DNA of 64,000 bases from Gymnothorax reevesii (GCA_029721435.1 CM056583.1:51129620-51193619); one strand, 5' to 3'; shown: positions 21,568 through 33,734, numbered from the stretch's first letter. The notes: a model not told the origin generated them from the sequence alone. Numbers and translations are program-made.

Positions 21568-23570
21568 ACGCAAAAATGAAGGGACGCGGCACCCCACGAG
21601 TGCGGCTGGTTAGCTGTTACAAAGGCATTGCCCGATGGCGCCGACAACCGCCGAACTTTGCTGAGCGAGCAGGTCTCATACAGCTATCATACTTGGAGCT
21701 GATTTTAAAGTCCAATTTCGTGCCGATAAGACTCGCTTTGTACAGGGCGAATCAAACCTCAGATTAGGACCAGCCATTGCTGCGCATAAGCAGTTTCCGG
21801 ACTACGGATTTCTGGGATATGTAGTACTCTGTGATTCCGTAGGCCCTCCCCAAGACCCTCGAAAGTAAATACTTCTAGATCGCGCACGAATATATTTTAG
21901 GGGAAATCTAAACTCGTTTATTTGTTGTTCGTTAGATACCGCAGCAAGGACACTGCTTTACGAACTTTATACTGAATCTGTTTATCATCTTCCATCACTG
22001 CGTATAGCAACAGCCTATTGCGCTCGGTCTGTCGTGGCCTTGACCGTAGGGTGGTGGCTAGGGACGGAGCAGCGTGCAGGGGTTCTGTTCCAGGGGTGGG
22101 ATGTGAGCGCCGCAACGCCCCCGCCTTCGGCTTCCATTCCGGTCTTCACACCTTGCCAAATGAAAATGAATGCCATGCATTCCCAGCTTTTCTTCACTAC
22201 CTTATGCAAATAATATTGAGTTCAAGATTTACATTGTGACTTCACTCCTTTCACCTCCAAGATAATATACTCACCAGAATTCACATACCATCGTCTTAAC
22301 TTTTAATTCTCTCTCTTTTTTAAATTTCACCATGATAAACAACAAGACGAAGACTGAAATACATTGTCCAACTGAACCATACCTACTTCTCAACACCAGT
22401 GTGATCAGGTAGATTGCAAGCAAGCTTTGTTTCTTTCCAAAGCAATGACTCAGCAAGCCCAAGTCACAATAGCTCCATTTACACAACTACTTGACTTGAT
22501 AGGAGAGACAATCTTCCTCTGCCTTTTTCTTCTGAGCATATCCTTGTATCTTGCATGACAAAAAGAGCAATATGCATCTCGATCTATGAGTGGGGATTAC
22601 ATATGCCAAAATGTTCCCCAAGAATTCCAAGTATGGCAACATTATAAATTTGATATGAGTCATATGAACCGTATATTCCCTTTGGATATTCAGAATTGCG
22701 CCTTATTCCAAATGTAGCATTGTCTGATTAAGACGTGGGATGTGCTGACATTATTTAGGTTTTAAGGGCATTCTTTGGACATGTTCAGTGTCCTCAAAAA
22801 CAATTAACAGCCTTACTAAATACGAGCAAAACAGGCAATGGGTGAAATGTCTTTGTTCTTCATCCTCTGAGTCTTTCACTCAAAATTTCAAAAGAATCTT
22901 AGATTTTCATTTAAGTAAATCATTGAAAAAAATAAAATGTTGACATTGAGTGAATACTATGTCTCTCCAAAACATGCGCCACAACTGAAGTATACTTGCA
23001 GTCATGTTTTACATGCTCAAGCTCACCTGTTTGGAGGAATAAATATGAGACGACACAGGTCAAATTCCCCAGTCATTCATCATTTTGGAAAAGATTTGAA
23101 AACACAGTGACATCGTTTGACAAAAAGTTGTTAGACTGGGCCAATCAGAAAATGGAAAAAAGGGTGCCAAAAAATTGTGACACCAAAAGTAGAACAGAGA
23201 AATATATTTGTCTCATGATAAAAATTCAATGTTTCTCTCTATTATGTACCTCATTTAAAAGTTACATTTTTGTGAATATTTTGAGTGAAATATCATGAAG
23301 ATAAACAATAGAGAATTTTTTCACATAAAATTGTCATCCATCCATCCATCAATTTTCTATACCCGCTTATTCCTATAAAATTGTCATGATAAATAAAACA
23401 ATATAGCCCTTATGCAAGAAGATATATGAACAAAAATTCACTTATTTTTGATCTTATCCTTGATTTAATCTTCTTTAAGTACTAATTGATTTCTGGGATT
23501 CACCAATGTTGTCTTATTTTTGCTCTTCTCTCTGGCAAGAGAAAATTTGTCAGTTTGTCAGTTGGCTGAA
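21568..23570. other. region upstream of scarb1
   Basis: The first 600 bp are relatively CG-rich and may contain promoter sequence. Open frames at 21918-22239 have no recognisable domain and overlap on both strands. From 22.3 kb the DNA is AT-rich. At 23335-23377 a short remnant (aggaataagcgggtatagaa on the minus strand, followed by ggatggatgga) is the 3' tail motif shared by many fish LINE/SINE repeats. Confidence 0.45.
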
Positions 23571-23577
23571 TAAATGG

Positions 23578-23834
23578 CTTGATTGCAAGTTAGGCAAAGT
23601 ACGCGGGAAATGATTTAAGGTGAGCTAATTATGCCAAGGCGATGGAGGCTGTCCAACCTAGCTGGTAATTAGTGGACTTCAAATCACAGGTTTCTTCCCG
23701 GAAGCATTTCAAATGACCGGATTAGGTATGAGTCATAGAAAAGGTAATAAGCAATCACGTCTGTCTGCCTCATAGTGGCAGTTACTTTTATTGCGCTTAA
23801 ATTAATCGCGATTAATTATCCAGACAGCCCTAAT
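23578..23834 (-). repeat. 257-bp dispersed repeat, copy 1
   Basis: This block is the reverse complement of about 33868-34120, with only scattered mismatches. On the minus strand it begins tagggctgtctggataatta then atcgcgattaat, and it ends near cttgcaatc. The tagggctgtc start resembles a hAT-type terminus, but a matching inverted end was not found. No coding potential is seen. Confidence 0.7.
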
Positions 23835-23939
23835 TTTTTCACAGATTTGGAAGATGCAAGATCTTTCCTTTGTGTAGTGCAAAACACAATATTCTCAGGT
23901 CATGCTGGTAATATGCTGGTAAATTTTGAAAAGCATATA

Positions 23940-25522
23940 CTACCCCAATTACGAAATAGTTGGGACGAAGTGTAAATTGTGAATAAAATCAAAATGCAAT
24001 GACTTTCAGATCACATGAGCCAATATGTTATTTACAATAGAACGTAGATAACAATACAAATGTTGAAATTGAGACATTTTACATTTTTATCCACAAATTG
24101 AGCTTATTTCAAATTTTCTGGCTGCAACAGGTCTCAAAAAAGTTGAAACATGGGCAAAAAAAAGAAGGGCTGGAAAAGCAATTAATATATAAGAGAATCA
24201 GCTCAAAGAACAATGCCAATTAAGTTCACTGGCATCAGGTGTGTAACATGATTGGCTATAAGAGGGATGTCTTGGAGAGGCTGAGTCTCTCAGAAATAAA
24301 GATGGCCAGAGGCTCTCCAACCTGTGAAGGCTTCCGTAAGAAAATTGCAGAATACTTTACAATGTTCCTCAATGTCAAATTGCAAAGGCTTTGAAGGTCT
24401 CATCATCGATAGTGCATAACATCATCAAAAGATTCAGAGAAACTGGAAAAATCTCTGTGTGTAAGGGACAAGGCCAAAGAACTTCACTGGACGCCCAGGA
24501 TCTTCAGGCCCTCAGATGCCACTGCATCACTCATCGGCATGATTCTGCCTTTGACATTACTAAATGGGCCCAGGAATGCTTCAAGAAACCACTGTCTGTA
24601 AACACAGTCCACCATGCCATCCACAGATGCCCCCGAAAACTCTATTATGCAAAAAGGAACCCATTGTTGAGCATGATCCAGAAGCGCCACCATGTTCTGT
24701 GGGCCAAGGCTAATTCAAAATTGACTGTAGCAAAGTGTCCTGTGGTCAGACGATTCCAAATTTGACAATCTTGTTGGAAATCATGGGCGTTGTGTCCTCT
24801 GGGCTAAAGAGGAGAGACTACCCTCCTGTTATCAGCGTTCAGTTCAAAAGCCAGCATCTCTGATGGTATGGGGATGCATTAGTGCATATGGTGTGGAACA
24901 CCATATGCATGTTTTTAATAAGCACCATGAATGCTGAAAGGTGTATATAAAGGTTTTAGGGCAACATGCGCTCCCCTCCAGACGACATCTATTCCAGGGA
25001 AGGCCTTGTATATTTCAGCAGGACAATGCAAAATCACATACTGCTGCTATTACAATGGTGTGGCTTCGTAGTAGAAGAGTCCATGTGCTGAACTGGCCTG
25101 CCTGCAGTCCTGATCTTTCGCTGAGTGAAAACATCTGGCGCATAATTAAAGGAAAGGTCCGTCAAAGGAGATCCAAAAATCTCCAGCAGCTGGAAGCCTG
25201 TATTAAACAAGAGTGGGATCAATTCCAATGGCTGAACTCAAGAAACTTGTCTCCTCGATGCCCAGACGCCTGTGTAAAAAAGAAGAGGGGATGCTACACC
25301 ATGGTAAACAGGCTCCTGTCCCAACTTTTTGAGACCTGTAGCAACCATCAAATTTGAAATGAGCTCATTTTGCGGGTAAAATTGTAAAATTTCTGTTTCA
25401 ATATGCTTTGTTATCTCCGTTCTATTGTGGATATAATACTGTCTGGTGTGATTTGAAAGTTATTGCGATTTGATTATATTCACAATGTTCACTTTGTCCC
25501 AACTATTTCGGAATTGGGGTTG
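23940..25522 (+). mobile_element. Tc1-like transposon (family A), most complete copy
   Basis: The termini are ctaccccaattacgaaatag and the inverted ggaattggggttg, with TA at the left flank. The transposase runs + from about 24250 to 25357: HTH DNA-binding domain (MARGSPTCEGF ... [14 protein letters not shown]), a KPLSVNTVH linker, the LWAK segment, then FQQDNAKSHTAAI and PDLSLSENIWR with 34 residues between Asp and Glu. Frameshifts near 24405, 24745 and 24920 make it non-functional. Confidence 0.88.
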
Positions 25523-26957
25523 TTCATAAGATAACCTAATACTTAATCTAGGGTCATAGCTAGGCCTATTTTAAGGTGGCTTTATGCCCCCTTAAATTAT
25601 CTTTAGCCCCCTCCCCAAGTGGTGTACATTTTTAATTTCAATAATTAATAGCTGGGAGAGAACAGGCCAGACCAGCCCCATCTCCCTCCCCCCTCCCGCC
25701 AAAGCACAGCTCCATTCATAATGTCCCTGGTTTCATCAGATGACTTGAAGCATGAAATCTCCAATAGTTTTCCCTTTTAAAAATTTAGACCCTGACTTGC
25801 ACAAAGAGACTTGCAGCTGCCTTACATCACACGGGCTACCACAAACAGACGTCACTGACAGGATGCACGGGGCCGGGAGTCACACTGAGACATCTGATAT
25901 CAAAGGAACACTTACAAGTACCAGTAAATATAGCCCAGTCCACTTAAAAAAATGATAAGAAATAGGAAATACTAAATTAATCATACCATGTGTGAGGGCC
26001 AATAGAATCAAACCCAGTGCTTCCCAAACTCTGTGCAAGCAACCACTAAGGAGATTATCATTGCAATGACAAATAAAATCATAAGATTTTAATTAAATGT
26101 CTCTGTCTTCAACAACTTAAATATGTTCAGTGATGCGTTTGAAATTGAGTAACCTCTTTGTCTGCAGCGTTTTAGCAATGGAGTGTGATAAATACAACTG
26201 GATGAAGCACGTTTTTTTCTTCACAGCACTCACTGCTATATCTGATCCAATGTGATAGTAAATGATCTATCTGAAAGTAAATGACACAATATTAAAAAAC
26301 ATATCCTGAGATGAAAAAAAAAGATTTACATTTGGTTTGGAAATACTTTGATAAACAGTCTGAATTAGAACAAGAGAAACCTGGCCAATTTGCCCTTAAC
26401 TTGTGAATTCTTGAAAAGTCAATTTACATAATAGATAGCAATGAAGTTAATTCCAAAAGTAGGCTACATGTATGAGACCCTGGCAAGTAAATAAACAAAC
26501 AAATTAGCTAATTACTGATAAATAACTAAGTAACTGAATAAATAAATAAATGAAAATAGAGATTTACGGACTGGTTCTATGCACAATCAAATCTTAAGTT
26601 ATAGAAAAAGCAAGATTAATTCTCTAAGGACCAAAACAGAAAATAAAAAAATAACTGCAAGAATTTAAACCATGTTCCTCAAAGTTTTATCACTGAGTGA
26701 AACGATACTTCAGGCCATGTTCCTGACTCAAGCGAGGTCGAACATACCCAAAATATTAATTTGAGTGTCGTATTGTCTAGGACAGTGTTTCCCAACTGTG
26801 TTTTTGGAGTACCCCTGCCCTGCATAATTCTTCTTCTTCTTCTTTCGCTTTTATGGCTGTCAACAATTAACTTCAATGGTGCATTACCTCAACAGCTGGA
26901 CTGGTGTGTGGTACTAGAGTCTAACCTTCCAAGTATGACGCAGATTTTCTTAATTAC
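25523..26957. other. no gene recognised
   Basis: AT-rich intergenic DNA. At 26015-26050 and 26785-26830 are short pieces (gcttcccaaactctg; gtgtttcccaactgtg then gtacccctgccctgca) of the hAT-MITE family seen intact at 53.8 kb. A (TTC)n run lies at 26828-26846. Confidence 0.4.
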
Positions 26958-27068
26958 CTCCGCAAAGGAGGTTATGTTTTAGGCAGCGTTTGTCTGTTTG
27001 TTTGTTTATTTGTTTGTTAGCAAGATAACTCAAAAACTAATGCACCAATTTTGAGGAAATTTTCAGAG
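26958..27068 (+). repeat. interspersed repeat with (GTTT)n
   Basis: The ccgcaaaggaggttatgttt start, (tgtttgtt)n tract and following caagataactcaaaaactaa motif form a block that recurs across fish genomes. It has no coding capacity. Confidence 0.45.
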
Positions 27069-28350
27069 AAGGTGTTATGATTCTGCCATGCCTGCCTGGA
27101 TCTTGCCATGTTTTGATATTTGCTTTATTGTTTTCCTGACACTTTGCATTGTCTGACTAACCTTTGTATTATGTATTGTGATTTGGTTACCTTAATTTCT
27201 CATGTTTAGTCTTAGTTTACTTTTCCATGTTTTGCATTTTGCCATATCACATTCCGGTTCATGTTTTCCATTTTGCTTTGCATTTTGCCTCCCCCGTCTG
27301 GTCTCATGTCTTGTCATTGCAATCTGCCTCAGTCTTGTGTTTTCACTCTTTGGGTGATTTATTGGATTCTGGTTTCCAATCTTCCTTCCGATCTCATTTA
27401 CTGGCTTCTCTCTTCTTTTCTATCTACTAATAATACTAACAGTTTATTATTTTCCTCTGAGATTACTAACAACTAACCTTGTATATAAGACTAACTTACA
27501 AATGAGCACCAAGGATTTGTATAGTTGCACTGACTAATTGACTAACGATCTCTCAGCACTCGCCCTGTTCTAGTCTCCGCCTCCTTGCCTATCCCTACTT
27601 ATCTCAGCTGCAGTTTTCTGTGGATCTCCACTTATACTTTATGCTTTCCTTTTCTTTAAACTATACACTTTAGTACTCCTTGACCGGAGCTGTTCATAGG
27701 TTTGTCTTGTGATCCCTGTCTGCGTTTTGGCTACAGCCAAATTCATGTAATTAGTTTATTCCTCATGTGTCTCTCCCTGATCATTGTTACCATTGATTGC
27801 ACCTGTTCTCCCTAGTCATGTGTTTACCCCGGATGTGTATAGAAGACGTCTGTTTGGTTCACTTTCTTGTCAGATCGTTTTCCCTCAGTCTTCTCGTGCT
27901 ACGTTTCTCGCCTTGATTACTTAGTGTTTATCTCTCTGACTGGATTGCCCGACTTTCGATTTTTGCCTTTGTGAGTTTTGGATTACTGTTGCATCTGTGT
28001 TTTTTGACCTTTTTCTGCCTGACCTCGATTTGTGGATTGCTGCCCTGATTACGATTCGGACTGTCCTTTGGCTTTTGAGTTTGCTTCTCCCTCAAACCTT
28101 TGCCTGTGTACTGGATCTGTTTCTGCTGACTACGATTTTTGTGATTGGTGCACTGGTTACGAACTCTGCATCTTTCCCACTGGAATTTGAGCTTTGGATT
28201 GCGGACTCTGTACTATTGGCTTTTTTTTTCTCTCTCTCTCTCTCTCTCTCTGCGGGGGTTATCCCCCTAACTCAAAGCTCCTCATTTTTGCAATCTGGTT
28301 CCTCGCATCTGGTTCCAGATCGCTACCTCACAGAAGGTGGGTATTAAGTC
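27069..28350 (+). repeat. LTR-like repeat, T-rich
   Basis: A pyrimidine-rich stretch with many ctgcctg/tttgcc/ggattgc repeats looks like the U3-R region of a fish LTR retrotransposon. A segment at 27425-27600 (attactaacaacta... ccctgttctagtctccgcc) matches the reverse complement of about 45150-45330. It includes a (TC)n at 28228-28250. No gag or pol is present, so this is at most a solo LTR or fragment. Confidence 0.4.
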
Positions 28351-28429
28351 AAGGAACAAGTGATTACATTTAGGCATATCTACGCCAAAGTACAGCTGAG
28401 ATACGCCAAAGTTCAAGATTTCAAGTCTT

Positions 28430-28748
28430 TCCCATGGGCCGGAGTTCCAATTGCTGTGCTTTTGGGTTTTTCTGCCCCCTGGTGGAGGTATGTGCTCCGA
28501 GTGCTTTTCTAGTTAGTTCTGTATTCATAAGGAAGCTGAATACTTGTATGTAATTAAAACAGATTTCACCTGTGCTTCTTTGTAGAATGTCCTCTCGGAT
28601 TAGACTTAACTGTTCTCCTTGCAATATTTGTCATCTTGATATTTAGGACAGTGTAAAATGACATGCTCTGATTCTGGACTATCACAGAATTCACAAGTGC
28701 CATCAGCTTGCTTCATTATTAGCAAAGTATTATTTAGTCTTGCGACTG
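28430..28748 (-). pseudogene. LINE ORF2 C-terminal fragment
   Basis: The minus strand reads IMKQADGTCEFCDSPES then EHVILHCPKYQDDKY, the Cys/His motif (C-x2-C...H...C) that closes the reverse transcriptase-RNase H protein of I/jockey-type LINEs. It continues in a neighbouring frame with LSLIREDILQ. It is truncated on the 5' side by the foldback remnant at 28749. Confidence 0.6.
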
Positions 28749-28790
28749 CCCTGCATATTTCATGTCTCCTTTGATTTAACACACCCAGAT
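28749..28790. repeat. left half of a foldback MITE split by the Harbinger insertion
   Basis: The tract ctgccctgcatatttcatgt to cacacccagat is the reverse complement of sequence at 33430-33480, and continues logically at 33275 (ggtcattaggtactcc). The intact arrangement of the same repeat near 33430 (cctgatctgggtgtg) shows that a 4.5 kb insertion separates the halves. Confidence 0.6.
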
Positions 28791-29049
28791 CTGGGCCCGT
28801 ATTCACACAGCATCTTGGCACTCAAAGTAGGTCCTAACTGCCAGATTTAGGAGAAACTCCTTAAATAGGCGTGTCAGTCGTAAAGTTAGGACTCCTAATT
28901 ATTTTTGCTAAGTGTTATTCACAAAGCATTTTAGGCCTAAAAGTAGCTCCGAAGTCTGGAAGAGCTTAAAAGTAGTCAAGAGGACTCCTAACTCGCTAAA
29001 ACCTACGCACAAAGAATCGGAAAATGGCTTTTGCTGTTGACCTAGGCTA

Positions 29050-29600
29050 CAGAATGACTTGGAAATTCTGAATGATGCACAGTTGAAAAGATATCGGATC
29101 GACCGTCAAGGGATTTTATTTGTTGACTTGGTGAGGGAGAGAATTGCGTCTCATGAGAAACAACCAATAAGCCCCGAAATGTTTGACAACTTTTTTTTTT
29201 TTTTGCCACTGGAAAAATGCAACTTTGCAACTGACAATTAGGGATTTCACAATCTGTCAGTTGCTCAATTCAACAATCAATGCGCTCTGTGAACCCCATA
29301 TCATTCGACAGTTTATTCGGTTTCCAATGGACATTCGCCAACAACAATCAAACTAGAATTGATGCACATCTCAGGTATGTCTGCTATCATCGGTGCTATT
29401 GACGAGACCCATATTCGAATTAGGCTATTTCTCCGACCCAAGATAAATTTGTAAATAGAAAAAAGTTCATGCCATCAACACCCAGATAGTATATGAAGCC
29501 GAATTCAATATTTTGGACATTTTTACGAAAAGGCCAGGATCCACGCACGACTCGCATTTTAATAGAAGGCAGCTTATGCCAATTATTTGACAGGCATATG
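29050..29600 (+). pseudogene. HARBI1-like Harbinger transposase, broken
   Basis: Fragments in order are LKRYRIDRQGILFVDLVRER, ISPEMFDN, then RQFIRFPMDIRQQQ, MSAIIGAIDETHIRIR (first catalytic Asp) and RKKVHAINTQIVYEAEFNIL followed by RPGSTHDS (second Asp region). These are diagnostic of the PIF/Harbinger DDE nuclease. Stops and frame changes at about 29240 and 29450, and a T11 run at 29191, disrupt it. The C-terminal Glu region is not seen. Confidence 0.75.
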
Positions 29601-29839
29601 TAGCCTACCTGTGGGATGTCACTTGCTTGGGGACAGCAGCTTTGGTGCTGTAGCTAGCTCCTTTTGCTGTGCATGAATATTTTATTAGGCTATTGAGCAA
29701 GGGTTACATTTAATAGATCATACCAGCCTATGTCTTTTTTTTTTATGCATATATAAATTGTAGGCTATAAGTTACTAACCAAGCTTACTATGCTTTCCTG
29801 TTTGAACAATAGCCCATTTATAGGCTAAAATCTCGGACA

Positions 29840-30040
29840 TCATCTGCGATTGCAGCCCATACCACCGCTTCTCGCCGCCCAAGTCACCGGGAATGCAGCA
29901 GTGATCTGTAGGCTGATATTATCCCACGCATCCCTCTTGGATTTGCTGTTAACCCCAGAGCCAAATTTCCCTTTGATTAAGCAACATGCTTTCACTCCAC
30001 CACCAACTGGCAGCAGTAACCGGTAGTGGCTCCAGTTGGG
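29840..30040 (-). pseudogene. Harbinger Myb/SANT-like DNA-binding protein fragment
   Basis: The minus frame contains LIKGKFGSGVNSKSKRDAWD, NISLQITAAFP and GMGCNRR. This matches the N-terminal Myb/SANT-like domain of the accessory protein that Harbinger transposons encode next to the transposase. It lacks a proper start and is cut short. Confidence 0.65.
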
Positions 30041-30238
30041 CTTTTGCATCCTTTTTTAACTTTCACCAATGACCATTTAGGGTAAACAAACTTGAACAGC
30101 CCAACATTTAAATGATCGCAACATATTCTCATTGGGTAATAAGTTGCTAATTATTGAGGCAAATGACGCGTTTTATTATTGACTAATTTTATGCTATTGA
30201 CGTTTTTACAACATTCAATTACTATGTACAAAACCCAA

Positions 30239-31830
30239 AACCAGTGAAGTTGGCACATTATGTAAATCGTAGATAAAAACAGAATTCAATGATTTGCAAA
30301 TCCTTTTCAACTTATATTTAATTGAGTACACTGCAAAGACAAGATGTTTAATGTTCAAACTGAGAAACTTAATGATTATTTGCAAAAAAATAAATAAACT
30401 TAGAATTTAAAGGCAGCAACACATTGCAAGAAAGTTGGCACAGGGGCCTTTTTACCTCTGTTACATCGCCTTTCCTTTTAACGACACTCGATAAACGTTT
30501 GGGAACTGAGGAGACCAATTTTTGAAGCTTTTCAGGTGGAACTCTTTCCCAGTCTGGCTTGCTGTACAGCTTAAGTTGTTCAACAGTACGGGGTCTCCGT
30601 TGTCGTATTTTACGCTACATAATGCGCCACACATTTTCAATGGGAGACCGGTCTGGACTATAGGCAGGCCAGTCTAGTACCCGCACTCTTTTACTACGGA
30701 GCCATGCTGTTGTAACACGTGCAGAATGTGGCTTGGCATTGTCTTGCTGAAATAAGCAGAGGCGTCCATGAAAAAGACGTTGCTTGGATGGCAACATATA
30801 TTGCTCAAAAACCTGTATGTACCTTTCAGCATTAATGGTGCCTTCACATATGTGTAAGTTGCCCATGCCTTGGGCACTAATACACCCCCATACCATCACA
30901 GATGCTGGCTTTTGAACGTTGCGCCTATATCAGTCCGGATGGTTCTTTTCCTCTTTGGTCCGGCGGACACGACGTCCACAGTTTCCAAAAACAATTTGAA
31001 ATGTGGACTCGTCAGACCACAGAACACTTTTCCACTTTGCATCAGTCCATCTTAGATGAGCTTGGGCCCAGCGAAGCCGGTGGCGTTTCTGGGTGCTGTT
31101 GATAAATGGCTTTCTCTTTGCATTGTAGAGTTTTATCTTGCACTTGCAGATGTAGCGACGAACTGTAGTTACTGACAGTGGTTTTCTGAAGTGTTCCTGA
31201 GCCCATGTGGTGATGTCCTTTACACACTGATGTCGGTTTTTCATGCAGTACCGCCTGAGGGATCGAAGGTCACGGGCATTCAATGTTGGTTTTCGGCCTT
31301 GTCGCTTACGTGCAGTGATTTCTCGAGATTCTCTGAACCTTTTGACGATATTACCGACCGTAGATGATGAAATCCCTAAATTTCTTGCAATAGCTCGTTG
31401 AGGAATGTTAATTTTAAACTGTTCGACAATCAGCTCACGCATTTGTTCACTAAGTGGTGACCCTCGCCCCATCCTTGTTCGTGAATGACTGAGCATGTCA
31501 GGGAAGCTGCTTTTATACCCAATCATGGCACCCACCTGTTCCCAATTAGCCCGTTCACCTGTGGAATGTTCCAAATGAGTGTTTGAGTATTCCTCAACTC
31601 TCTGTCTTTTTTGCCACTTGTGCCAGCTTTTTTGAAACATGTTGCAGGCATCAAATTCCAAATGAGCTAATATTTGCAAAAAATTACAAAGTTTACCTGT
31701 TCGAACATTAAGTAACTTGTCTTTGCAGTGTATTCAATTGAATATAGGTTGAAAAGGATTTGCAAATCATTGTATTCTGTTTTTATTTACAATTTACACA
31801 ATGTGCCAACTTCACTGGTTTTGGGTTTTG
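30239..31830 (-). mobile_element. Tc1-like transposon, nearly intact (family D)
   Basis: Perfect terminal repeats of at least 28 bp begin caaaacccaaaaccagtgaa, with TA on both sides (30237-30238, 31831-31832). A single transposase gene lies on the minus strand. Only one frameshift and one internal stop were found, and the termini are identical, so this is the youngest Tc1 copy in the window. It is nested in the Harbinger element. A close relative is at 41.6-43.1 kb. Confidence 0.92.
30412..31526 (-). pseudogene. Tc1 transposase with one frameshift and one stop
   Basis: The protein would start MIGYKSS at 31526 (or MLSHSRT or MGRGSP just after). Two HTH motifs span about residues 20-110 (QRAIARNLGISSSTVGNIVK; KPLSVTTVRRYI). 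The DDE domain follows: LWSDESTF (D), [11 protein letters not shown] (D) and SPIENVW (E), giving DD34E. A frame change near 30925 separates LRRTKEEKNHPD-like sequence from [15 protein letters not shown] at 30617 follows WRIM, where the sister copy has Lys. Otherwise the gene is complete. Confidence 0.85.
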
Positions 31831-32088
31831 TATATTTATTTGCCTAGAGCGTGATATGTGGGGGTATTTTCAGGAGTGCTCAACATGTTATTTTATGGGA
31901 CAAACCTGCCGCTTGGACTATTTCCTCATTTTTTCCTCCATGGGTTGTATGTGGGATATTTTTTTAAATGGGCCGCCCTTTCACCAAACAACCAATCACC
32001 GTGCTCATTGTCCCAAGACTCGTGCATGAGAGTTGACGTCATGCATAGCAACCGGGATTTACTCCCACCTCTCACAGAGCTACTCCTA

Positions 32089-33166
32089 GGCTGAATCCAA
32101 ATATCCGCACTTCCTCATACTACCAGACCAAATTCCAATCCGACCACTTATGAACTCACTGACTTACAGGCACGTTCACGGGAAGTCCGTGAGTGTGCGA
32201 GGGCTGTTCCATTGTCAGATCATCAAGTCAGTGAGTCCATGAATGAGACCTTACTGCCCCTTTACCCTAAGTCAGTGAGGAGATTACCAACAGTTCATCA
32301 GGTTGTGAAGTCAAATACGGGGGATGGCGTCGGCATACCAGAAATGTAAACAAAAAAAAGATATATAAACCAGAGAGCGGTCCGAACGAGGCAATTTGAG
32401 GAACAAGAAAAAAAACGTTTCCGTGTAAGTATTTACGTTGATTGTCACATCTGCGTGTAATTTGGTAACGCGAAAGGGGATGATTCCAATTTATAGGATC
32501 TGGAGCCCTCTCCGACTCAGTACCTTACAGCTGGCATCAATAAAGTCAGTGAGGGATCAGGGCTCGAGTCTTTAGCGGGTGGATTGGAATTGGGCCCCAG
32601 ACTTGCGGACTTTGCGCGTTCACGGGAAGTCTGGAGTGCTGAGGGCTGTCCAAATCCACAATTGATCCAGTCCACAAGGGGCCTCAAGCAGAGGCAGAGG
32701 ACTTCCAGAGAGTCCGCTTGGGGTGCAGACTTCAGCATATTTCACAAGTGCAATTACCCATAATACATTGCAATACGGACGTGACCTTTTAATTTTTCCA
32801 AATTGCTGACAGAAGAAAAGCACATTCTCTCTCTCTCTCTCTCTCTCTCTCACACTCACACACACACACACACACAAAACCACATAAACTAATTAGAAAT
32901 TTTATATTAAAACGTTTCTTGAATAACGTAGGCCAGATATAAAATTCAACATCATACAGAAATACAGGCTACAGAGGTAATCAAAATGCATTTGCACGGA
33001 AACAAGTAAACAGACTCAAAGCCTGTCTATCAGCTCATTTTATTATGCTGCAGACTCCCGCTCTTGCAGACTTTATGTGATGATGGTGAAGACGTCACAT
33101 TACATACACCTGAAGTCCATGAGGGCTCAGTCTGCAAGTCCAGACGGTGGAGAGTTGGATTCAGCC
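32089..33166. mobile_element. nested non-autonomous element, 12-bp TIR, CTA duplication
   Basis: Perfect 12-bp ends GGCTGAATCCAA / TTGGATTCAGCC are flanked by CTA on both sides (32086-32088, 33167-33169). The 1078-bp interior has no transposase. It has two copies of ttcacgggaagtc (about 32174 and 32618) and a (TC)n(CA)n microsatellite at 32827-32876. A 3-bp duplication fits PIF/Harbinger mobilisation, though CTA is not the common TWA form. Confidence 0.6.
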
Positions 33167-33274
33167 CTAGTCTAGTTGCTCTCCGCAGCTTTGTGAATAA
33201 CTTTTAAGGTTTTACTCCTACATAAAATGTTTTAGCGCGACTTAGGAGTACTCCTAGCGGTAAGATGGGCCCAG

Positions 33275-33545
33275 GTCATTAGGTACTCCAATAATCAGCT
33301 GAATCAGGTGTGTTAAATTAGGGAGACCTATAAAATGTGCACGACAGGGGTACTGCAGGAGCAGGGTTTGGCCTCACTGATTTAACACACCTGATTCAGC
33401 TGATCAGCTCATTAGTGGAGTACCTAATGACCTGATCTGGGTGTGTTAAATCAAGGAGACATCTGAAATATGCAGGGCAGGGGTACTCCAGGCAAGGCTT
33501 CTCACTCCAGGAACAAGGATGGGAAACGGTGGTCTTGGACAAGCC
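33275..33545. repeat. two overlapping hAT-MITE-like foldback copies
   Basis: Motifs tgatttaacacacctgattc, ctcattagtgg and caggggtactcc repeat here in both orientations. The first copy (33275-33358) is the right half of the repeat whose left half is at 28749. The second (33363-33540) is more complete. Such sequences belong to a very common fish hAT-derived MITE. Confidence 0.6.
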
Positions 33546-33734
33546 CTGAAAGTGACAATTGAAACGACAGTGACATCTTGTGGTAGCATGCCAAGTGATT
33601 TCAGAGGATCTTGGCAAGTCCTAATTAAGAACGGTGTACTACCCTCCAAAAATTCTGTGAATGGCCAGCTGGTAAACATTTGGCTATGAAAGGCTGCCGA
33701 GGACAAAACTGAATACTTAAATTTCACGTTCATG

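Larger units (their letters stand above)
28794..33271 (+). mobile_element. PIF/Harbinger transposon with nested insertions
   Basis: Short inverted ends starting GGCCC (28794; 33271) and inner gtgaata/tattcac motifs are bounded by ctg and cag, a CWG-type 3-bp target duplication with one change. The + strand carries a broken HARBI1-like transposase (29050-29600) and the minus strand a Myb/SANT-like second protein (29840-30049), the standard two-gene layout of the superfamily. A Tc1 element (30239-31830) and a 1.08 kb element (32089-33166) are nested inside. The whole stack sits in an older foldback repeat. Confidence 0.75.

Noticed and set aside
21918..22239. Possible divergent gene upstream of scarb1
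   Set aside because: Overlapping frames on both strands with no domain; CG-rich composition near a promoter explains the absence of stops.
30870..31102. Plus-strand frames within the Tc1 elements (also 42189-42377)
   Set aside because: Antisense shadows of the transposase coding sequence.
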